Assembly (NCBI GenBank): GCA_964516305.1
Contig: CAZEZH010000077.1
Location: forward strand, 1-15,781
Length of the DNA: 15,781 nt
Source: Lamprobacter sp964516305
Lineage (GTDB): Bacteria > Pseudomonadota > Gammaproteobacteria > Chromatiales > Chromatiaceae
Reading direction: 5' to 3'
Under the pieces are notes generated by a model. That model was not told the origin of the DNA, searched no databases, and saw nothing but the letters and a program-made list of their open reading frames with translations. Shown one piece after another: positions 6,683-11,850 of this stretch (position 1 is the stretch's first letter; every line of letters starts with the position of its first letter). The translations under genes and the position numbers were made by a program.

Positions 6683-7867
6683 TTAGTCGCGCGCAACCGC
6701 CAAGGCCACGCCCTGGCCGCCGCCGATACAGAGCGTCGCCAGCCCTTTCTTCGCATCGCGCCGCTGCATCTCATGCAGCAGGGTCACCAGCACCCGTGCG
6801 CCAGAGGCGCCAATCGGATGGCCGATTGAGATGGCGCCGCCATTGACGTTGACCTTATCTTGATCCCAGCCCATCTCCTGGTTGACCGATAGCGCCTGCG
6901 CGGCGAAGGCCTCATTGGCCTCGATCAGGTCTAGATCAGCCACCGTCCAGCCGGCCTTTTCCAGACACTTGGTCGAGGCTGGGATCGGGCCGGTACCCAT
7001 GATCGCCGGATCAACACCAGCGCTGGCGAAGGCAACGACACGCGCTAGTGGGGTCAGGCCGAGCGCCTTGGCCTTGGACTCGCTCATCACCAGCACAGCG
7101 GCCGCACCATCGTTGACGCCGGAGGCATTGCCTGCGGTGACGGTCCCCTCCTTATCGAAGGCTGGACGCAGCTTGCCCAGGGTTTCGGCAGTCGTGCCCG
7201 AGCGCGGAAACTCATCGCGGTCGAATAGGACAGGATCGCCTTTGCGCTGCGGCACCTCGACAGGCACGATCTCGTCGGCAAAACGATTGGCGGCCTGCGC
7301 TGCCTCGGTCTTCTGTTGCGAATCGGCCGCAAACTGATCCTGGAGATCGCGCGAGAGCGCATACTTCTTTGCGATATTTTCAGCGGTGACGCCCATGTGG
7401 CACTGATTGAAGACATCCATCAGACCGTCGCTGAGCATGGTATCGACCATCTTCCAGTCCCCCATACGCTTGCCCTGGCGCGATCCGGGGACCACGTGCG
7501 CCGATTGACTCATGCTCTCCTGGCCACCGGCGATCACGACCTCGGCCTCGCCCAGCGCCACCGCCTGCATCGCCAGATGCACCGCCTTCAAGCCGCTGCC
7601 ACAAACCTTATTGATAGTGATTGCCGGCACCTTGTGCGGCAGGCCGGCGTTGAGCGTGGTCTGGCGCGCCGGATTCTGGCCGACGCCGGCAGCAAGCACC
7701 TGCCCGAGGATGACCTCGTCGACCTGCTCCGGATCGAGCCCAGTCTTTTCCAACAGGGCCTTCACCACGGTGGCGCCAAGCGCCGTCGCTGGCAGCGAGG
7801 CGAGGCTGCCACTGAAGCTTCCAACCGGGGTGCGCACAGCGGCGACGATCACAACATTCTCTGGCAT
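6683..7867 (-). CDS. phaA: Acetyl-CoA acetyltransferase (beta-ketothiolase) for PHB synthesis
   Basis: This 394-residue biosynthetic thiolase joins two acetyl-CoA into acetoacetyl-CoA, the first step of PHB synthesis. The catalytic residues are visible: Cys89 in NKVCGSGLKAV, His350 in GHPIGASGARV, and Cys380 in CIGGGQGVAL. The signatures AAVRTPVGSFSGSL at the N-terminus and EANEAFAAQAL are typical. The frame is open upstream to 8032, but the ATG at 7867 has a perfect AGGAGG site eight bases before it and gives the normal family length and N-terminus (MPENVVIVAAVRTP). It is divergent from phaE across a 224-base control region. It heads the minus-strand PHB gene group, although a 346-base gap follows it. 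Confidence 0.96.
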   Translation of the reverse strand: MPENVVIVAAVRTPVGSFSGSLASLPATALGATVVKALLEKTGLDPEQVDEVILGQVLAAGVGQNPARQTTLNAGLPHKVPAITINKVCGSGLKAVHLAMQAVALGEAEVVIAGGQESMSQSAHVVPGSRQGKRMGDWKMVDTMLSDGLMDVFNQCHMGVTAENIAKKYALSRDLQDQFAADSQQKTEAAQAANRFADEIVPVEVPQRKGDPVLFDRDEFPRSGTTAETLGKLRPAFDKEGTVTAGNASGVNDGAAAVLVMSESKAKALGLTPLARVVAFASAGVDPAIMGTGPIPASTKCLEKAGWTVADLDLIEANEAFAAQALSVNQEMGWDQDKVNVNGGAISIGHPIGASGARVLVTLLHEMQRRDAKKGLATLCIGGGQGVALAVARD

Positions 7868-7901
7868 GGGAAATCCTCCTCGGATCAATGAAAAAAGAGT
7901 G

Positions 7902-7920
7902 GGTTCTGGGAGCAAGAACC
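7902..7920 (-). other. Stem-loop followed by T-run in the phaA leader
   Basis: On the minus strand GGTTCT-7 bases-AGAACC forms a 6-bp stem. It is followed after five bases by six T residues (A-run 7891-7896), about 25 bases before the phaA ATG. The shape is terminator-like, but the stem is short and the T-run is offset, so an attenuator is only a possibility. Confidence 0.25.
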
Positions 7921-8015
7921 GAAACGCCCTGCAGGAGCCGAGATGCATATGGATCGTGCACGCCTTACAGGCTGGGGCGAACAGGCTGCAACGAGCCGCT
8001 CTGAGTCTAAGGCCT

Positions 8016-8032
8016 TTTGTTGCAGTGCACAA
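8016..8032. promoter_or_regulatory. Candidate PhaR operator 4 (phaA/phaE divergent region)
   Basis: TTTGTTGCAGTGCACAA is identical over 17 bases to operator 2 in the phaP promoter. It lies 60 bases upstream of the phaE ATG and about 150 bases upstream of the phaA ATG, so it could control one or both operons. Binding by PhaR is inference from the shared sequence and the presence of phaR in the cluster. Confidence 0.6.
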
Positions 8033-8091
8033 ATTTCCGTGCTAGCTTCGCTAGGACTTGATCAGAGGAGGCCCTGGCAGGGGTAAGCACC

Positions 8092-9261
8092 ATGACACAA
8101 AACGCATTCTTCGACGACAGCTGGCTCAAGCTGCAGCGCGACTACTGGGACGGACTGGCCAAGATGGGCCGGCAGGCGATGGGCGCGGAGAGCGGCCCGG
8201 CGAGCAACAGCGCGTCAGCGCCTTGGCTGGCAGCGATGGAACAGTGGCGGAAGGCACTCGCCCCCGCGGCCAACGACCCGGCGCGCGATTTCATGCAGCG
8301 GCTGATGGACCAGGGCCAAGCCTATTTCGGCCTCGCCGAGCAATTCACCAAGGGCCTCAGCGAAGCGGGTCTCGGCCAGGGCAGCGACAGCACCCACGCC
8401 TGGGACTGGCTCAACCAAACGATTGAGCAGATGCAAAAGGGCTTCAGTGGCGTCGGCGCTGACCAAGACGAGAGCCTGCGCCGGATGCTCGGCTTCTGGG
8501 AGATGCCGCTCGATACCTGGCAACGGATGATGTCGTCGCTCTCGCCGATGATGCCCGGCGACCTGCTGCGCAACATGCCGAACGGGATGATGCGCGGCCC
8601 GATGCAAGAGGGCCTGGAGCAGATGCTCTCGGCGCCCGGCCTCGGCTACAGCCGCGAGGAACAGGCCCAGTATCAAGATCTGATGCGCGCCGGCATCGAC
8701 TACCAGCGCGCCTTCCAAGACTACAGCGGCTTCTTCAATCAGCTCGGCGTCAAAGCGCTGCAACGGCTGCGCGATCTGCTGCAGCAGAAGTCCGAGGCCG
8801 GCGAGACCATCGACTCCGCCCGCGGTCTCTACGATACCTGGGTCGGCTGCTGTGAGGCGGTCTACGCCGACGAGGTCATCACGCCTGAATACTCGCGCCT
8901 GCACGGCCGCCTGATCAACGCCCAGATGACACTCAAGCAGCGGCTCTCGGTGATGGTCGACGAGTCGCTCGGCGCGATGAACATGCCCACCCGCGGCGAG
9001 TTGCGCACGCTGCAGGATCGCTTGCAGGAAACCCGGCGCGAGAACAAGCAGTTGCGCCAGGAGTTGGACCAGATCCAGCGTCGGCTCGCGAGCCTGCCCA
9101 CGAGCGAGCCCGCCAGCAGCGGCACTCAGCTGAGCGCGAGCACTGGCGGATCAAGTACGGGCTCCAAGACCATCGGAGCCACGACCACCGGCACAGCGAA
9201 GAAGGCCAGCGCCCGTAAGAAGACCGCTGCCAAGGCTAGCGCTAAATCCAACGAAGGCTGA
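8092..9261 (+). CDS. phaE: Class III PHA synthase subunit PhaE
   Basis: This 389-residue protein is the non-catalytic partner that activates PhaC in class III PHB synthases. The body (residues 1 to about 300) matches PhaE features: FFDDSWLKLQRDYWDGLAKM at the start, the QRMMSSLSPMMPGDLLRNMP region, and the conserved QRLRDLL/YDTWVGCCEAVYADEV and EYSRLHGRLINAQM segments. A coiled coil follows (about 301-335, LQETRRENKQLRQELDQIQ). The last 50 residues form a Ser/Thr/Ala-rich then Lys-rich tail (GTAKKASARKKTAAKASAK), longer than the A. vinosum form as I recall it. The stop TGA overlaps an ATG at 9261 (TGATG) that opens a frame running into phaC. The start at 8092 fits the conserved N-terminus. 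Confidence 0.93.
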   Translation: MTQNAFFDDSWLKLQRDYWDGLAKMGRQAMGAESGPASNSASAPWLAAMEQWRKALAPAANDPARDFMQRLMDQGQAYFGLAEQFTKGLSEAGLGQGSDSTHAWDWLNQTIEQMQKGFSGVGADQDESLRRMLGFWEMPLDTWQRMMSSLSPMMPGDLLRNMPNGMMRGPMQEGLEQMLSAPGLGYSREEQAQYQDLMRAGIDYQRAFQDYSGFFNQLGVKALQRLRDLLQQKSEAGETIDSARGLYDTWVGCCEAVYADEVITPEYSRLHGRLINAQMTLKQRLSVMVDESLGAMNMPTRGELRTLQDRLQETRRENKQLRQELDQIQRRLASLPTSEPASSGTQLSASTGGSSTGSKTIGATTTGTAKKASARKKTAAKASAKSNEG

Positions 9262-9548
9262 TGCGGTCTCTGCCAGCCAAACAGCAGGCTAGAACGGACC
9301 AGCAAGAGTCGGATGATGATTCGGCGGGTGGATCGGCCAGAAACGCGCTGCAGCGTCTAGCGCCGGCTGGCTCGTCGGCCAGCACACTGACTAGCAGGAC
9401 GCAGGTAACCACCGCCAAGCCTGTCGACACCATGAACCAAGCCTCGGCTCAGCCTGCTCGACTCGCCGCCACCATCTCAACACCCAAGAACAACATGGAC
9501 ACCGCCTACAGGGGTCCGGACCAGCGATCTACAGAGGAGCGCCGCCGC
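9262..9548 (+). other. Spacer between phaE and phaC, open in frame as a 96-codon extension of phaC
   Basis: This stretch is open in the phaC frame from an ATG at 9261, which overlaps the phaE stop. The reading is Ser/Thr/Ala/Gln-rich with no recognisable domain (for example NALQRLAPAGSSASTLTSR, then MDTAYRGPDQRSTEERRR). It may be untranslated spacer or a low-complexity N-terminal extension. A good ribosome site (GAGGAG at 9534-9539) near its end supports translation starting at 9549 instead. Confidence 0.5.
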
Positions 9549-10613
9549 ATGTTTCCCATCGATATCCGCCCCGACAAGCTTGGCGAGGAGATGCTCGATT
9601 ACTCGCGCAAGCTCGGCCAGGGCATGCAAAACCTACTCGACGCCGGCGAGATCGACAGCGGCGTCAGCCCCAAGGACGCCGTCTACCGCGAGGATAAGCT
9701 GGTGCTCTATCGCTACCAGCGCCCGGCCGAGGTGGCCCAACAGTCGGTGCCGCTGCTGGTGGTCTACGCCCTGGTCAACCGGCCCTACATGACCGACATC
9801 CAAGAAGATCGCTCGACCATCAAGGGTCTGCTCGCCACCGGCCAGGACGTCTATCTGATCGACTGGGGCTACCCGGATCAGGCTGATCGGTCACTGACAC
9901 TTGACGATTACATCAACGGCTACATCGACCGCTGCGTCGACCACATCCGCCACACCCACGGTGTCGACAAGGTCAACATCCTCGGCATCTGCCAGGGCGG
10001 CAGCTTCAGCCTGATGTACAGCGCGCTGCATCCGGACAAGGTGCGTAATCTGGTCACCATGGTCACCCCAGTCGACTTCAAGACCCCGGACAACATGCTC
10101 TCGAACTGGGTGCAGAACGTCGATGTCGACCTCGCCGTCGACACCATGGGCAATATCCCTGGCGAGCTGCTGAACTGGTCCTTCCTGTCGCTGAAGCCGT
10201 TCAGTCTCACCGGCCAGAAGTACGTCAACATGGTCGATATGCTCGACAAGCCCGAAAAGGCCAAGAACTTCCTGCGCATGGAGCAATGGATCTTCGACAG
10301 TCCCGACCAGGCCGGCGAGACCTTTCGCCAGTTCATCAAGGACTTCTACCAACAGAACGCCTTCATCAACGGCACCGCGCGCGTCGGCGAGCGCCCGGTC
10401 GACCTCAAGCAGATCCGCTGCCCGGTGCTCAACATCTATGCACTGCAAGATCATCTGGTGCCGCCGGATGCCTCCAAGGCCCTCAATGGCCTGACCGGCA
10501 GCGAGGACTACACCGAGCTCGCCTTCCCCGGCGGCCATATCGGCATCTACGTCAGCGGCAAGGCGCAGAAAGAGGTTACGCCGACGATTGGCGAGTGGTT
10601 GAACGCGCGCTGA
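9549..10613 (+). CDS. phaC: Class III PHA synthase catalytic subunit PhaC
   Basis: This 354-residue enzyme polymerises (R)-3-hydroxybutyryl-CoA into PHB at the granule surface, in complex with PhaE. The lipase-like box is GICQGG, with the nucleophile Cys148; Asp301 lies in YALQDHLVPPD and His330 in FPGGHIGIYV. These match Cys149/Asp302/His331 of the A. vinosum enzyme with a one-residue shift. The start MFPIDIRPDKL is the conserved class III N-terminus, and GAGGAG lies nine bases before the ATG at 9549. The frame is also open for 96 codons upstream to an ATG overlapping the phaE stop. It is downstream of phaE and followed by a hairpin at 10644-10669. The short length and the YALVNRPYMTDIQEDRS segment distinguish it from class I enzymes. 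Confidence 0.96.
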   Translation: MFPIDIRPDKLGEEMLDYSRKLGQGMQNLLDAGEIDSGVSPKDAVYREDKLVLYRYQRPAEVAQQSVPLLVVYALVNRPYMTDIQEDRSTIKGLLATGQDVYLIDWGYPDQADRSLTLDDYINGYIDRCVDHIRHTHGVDKVNILGICQGGSFSLMYSALHPDKVRNLVTMVTPVDFKTPDNMLSNWVQNVDVDLAVDTMGNIPGELLNWSFLSLKPFSLTGQKYVNMVDMLDKPEKAKNFLRMEQWIFDSPDQAGETFRQFIKDFYQQNAFINGTARVGERPVDLKQIRCPVLNIYALQDHLVPPDASKALNGLTGSEDYTELAFPGGHIGIYVSGKAQKEVTPTIGEWLNAR

Positions 10614-10643
10614 GCCCTTACTGTGCAGCAGCCTCAGTCCTAA

Positions 10644-10669
10644 GTCGGCGCGCTCAACACCGCGCCGAC
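10644..10669 (+). terminator. Hairpin after phaC, probable 3' end signal
   Basis: A perfect 9-bp GC-rich inverted repeat GTCGGCGCG-8 bases-CGCGCCGAC begins 31 bases after the phaC stop. There is no T-run behind it, so it may stabilise or end the phaE-phaC mRNA by a non-classical route. Its right arm abuts the PAS fragment. Confidence 0.5.
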
Positions 10670-10831
10670 CGCGCTGAACTGCTCGGACAGCCGCACAAGA
10701 CCATGCGCCATCCGGATATGTCGCGCACGGCCTATCAGCAGATGTGGTCATGCCTGCTCGCGGGCCGCTCATGGATGGGCATGGTCAAGAATCGCTGTAA
10801 GAACGGCAACGCTTATTGGGTCCATGCCTAC
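10670..10831 (+). pseudogene. Fragment of an Aer-type PAS sensor domain
   Basis: In one frame the stretch reads RAELLGQPHKTMRHPDMSRT, then WSCLLAGRSWMGMVKNRCKNGNAYWVHAY. This is the central part of the PAS domain found at the N-terminus of Aer-like aerotaxis receptors and related chemotaxis proteins (family consensus ...SRAELLGQPHN.VRHPDMP...LW..LKAG..WMG.VKNRCKNGD.YWV.A). The FAD-binding PAS core before it and everything after WVHAY are missing, and the frame stops at 10903. No start codon with a ribosome site is seen. It is a decayed remnant between phaC and lrp, with no signalling domain left. Confidence 0.75.
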
Positions 10832-10899
10832 GACTGCCGGGTAACCGGGCAGCGATGGCTGCGAAACCTTGTTGGCAACTGGCAGGGCGGCGTCGGCTT

Positions 10900-11364
10900 T
10901 TAGCCTAGCGGCAGCGCAGTGCGCTCCAACACCTGGCGTAGCACGAAACTAGAGTGAACCCCTGAGACGCCTTCAATACGGGTGATCTTGTGCAGTAGTA
11001 GGTCCTGATAGGCATCCATGTCACGCACGATCACCTTGAGCTGATAATCGGCATCGCGGCCAGTGATCAGCGAGCACTCCAGCACCTCCGGCAGCGCCGA
11101 GACGGTCGCATCGAAGTTGGCGAAACGCTCCGGCGTATGCCGATCCATCGAGATACTGACGAAGGCGATCAGGCTCAGCCCGAGCTTCTTCGCATCGACC
11201 ATCGCCCGGTAGCCGGCGATGAGCCCCGACTCCTCCAACGCCCGCACCCGCCGCAGACAGGGCGAAGGTGACAGGCCGATGCGGTCAGCCAACCCCTGAT
11301 TGCTGATCCGGCCATCGGCTTGCAGGATCTCGAGGATGTGGCGGTCATAACGGTCGAGTGTCAT
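10900..11364 (-). CDS. Lrp/AsnC family transcriptional regulator
   Basis: This 154-residue protein starts LDRYDRHILEILQADGRISN, followed by a winged helix-turn-helix (about residues 20-45, LADRIGLSPSPCLRRVRALE). The rest is the RAM ligand-binding domain (about 65-140), including ITGRDADYQLKVIVRDMDAY and a C-terminal GVSGVHSSFVL. Members of this family sense amino acids, often leucine, and form octamers. The size is normal and the gene looks intact. The ribosome site is poor: the ATG at 11364 comes two bases after the stop of a Fic remnant. Divergent orientation to leuA, about 490 bases away, suggests leucine-linked control of leuA, but the ligand cannot be read from sequence. It ends in or beside the PAS remnant. 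Confidence 0.93.
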   Translation of the reverse strand: MTLDRYDRHILEILQADGRISNQGLADRIGLSPSPCLRRVRALEESGLIAGYRAMVDAKKLGLSLIAFVSISMDRHTPERFANFDATVSALPEVLECSLITGRDADYQLKVIVRDMDAYQDLLLHKITRIEGVSGVHSSFVLRQVLERTALPLG

Positions 11365-11366
11365 GT

Positions 11367-11570
11367 CTATTTGTCGGAAACGGTCAGCCCTTCCTGAATG
11401 ACAAGCTTGGTCTCACCGAGGGTGTAGGTATGACCCTCGATGGCGGTAGAGCCATGAGTCCAGAGATCCCGCACCTGGGCCAACAGCGAGCGCTGGTGGT
11501 CCCTGTCCAGTCCGGCCAAGGGTGCTAGATTCGGCAAGCGCGCGCACATAGCGGTATTTCGTCTCTTCAT
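11367..11570 (-). pseudogene. N-terminal remnant of a Fic (AMP-transferase) protein
   Basis: The 67-residue frame from the ATG at 11570 (a GTG at 11585 is also possible) ends LWTHGSTAIEGHTYTLGETK, then LVIQEGLTVSDK and a stop. This is the conserved N-terminal region of class II Fic proteins. It includes the inhibitory-helix pattern (S/T)xxxE(G/N), here STAIEG. The catalytic Fic core with HPFx(D/E)GNGR is absent; the coding sequence stops two bases before lrp. It therefore cannot act as an AMP-transferase. It is best read as a deletion remnant whose 3' end was replaced by lrp. A small free protein made of the inhibitory helix is possible but less likely. Confidence 0.75.
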
Positions 11571-11850
11571 GATGTCAGCCAACACCGCAGCGGAGCCAAC
11601 GAACTCGCTTGGGCTTGGATTGCGCGTCTATGCGTTATTGTAGCTATTTATTGCTCTATAGTCGCCTAGCGACACCAAGCTTGCAAGCATCTACCAATCG
11701 CTTTAGCGCATCCTATCAACCATCGGCCACAAGTCGGCAGAGCAGTGATCTGAAGAGCCAGCCACTGCTCGAAACCGGTCGCCGTATCGCGCCCGCCGAG
11801 CCGTTCGAGAGGCTAGCCGAATCCATATCCAGATGCGAAAGGAGTTCATT
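11571..11850 (+). promoter_or_regulatory. Upstream region of leuA
   Basis: This 280-base stretch holds the probable leuA promoter. The best -10 is TATAGT at 11657-11662 (5 of 6), with a weak -35 TTATTG at 11635-11640 (16-base spacer), in a locally AT-rich patch. It is followed by a small dyad GTCGC-CTA-GCGAC (11661-11673) and a palindrome GCTTGCAAGC near 11679-11688, either of which could be a regulator site. A strong ribosome site AAGGAG (11839-11844) lies six bases before the leuA ATG. No T-run terminator, and so no clear attenuator, is seen. Confidence 0.4.

Larger units (their letters stand above)
7868..8091. promoter_or_regulatory. Divergent control region between phaA and phaE
   Basis: This 224-base region must hold promoters for both PHB operons. 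It contains a 17-base copy of the phaP operator (8016-8032) and a weaker related half-site GCTGCAACGA near 7985. It also holds a stem-loop in the phaA leader (7902-7920) and a CTAGC-TTC-GCTAG dyad (8042-8054). A possible phaE promoter is TTGCAG at 8020-8025, 17 bases, then TAGCTT at 8043-8048, so the operator would cover its -35; both boxes are weak. GAGGAGG at 8064-8072 is too far from the phaE ATG, and GGGG at 8081-8084 is the nearer ribosome site. Confidence 0.45.

Noticed and set aside
8215..8904. A 229-codon minus-strand frame opposite phaE.
   Set aside because: It is a high-GC antisense shadow of phaE with repetitive Ala/Gly/Arg-rich composition and no ribosome site.
10286..10903. A 205-codon plus-strand frame across the end of phaC and the following gap.
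   Set aside because: Its first two thirds are an out-of-frame shadow of phaC. Only the last part (from 10670) has real similarity, and that is reported as a PAS fragment.
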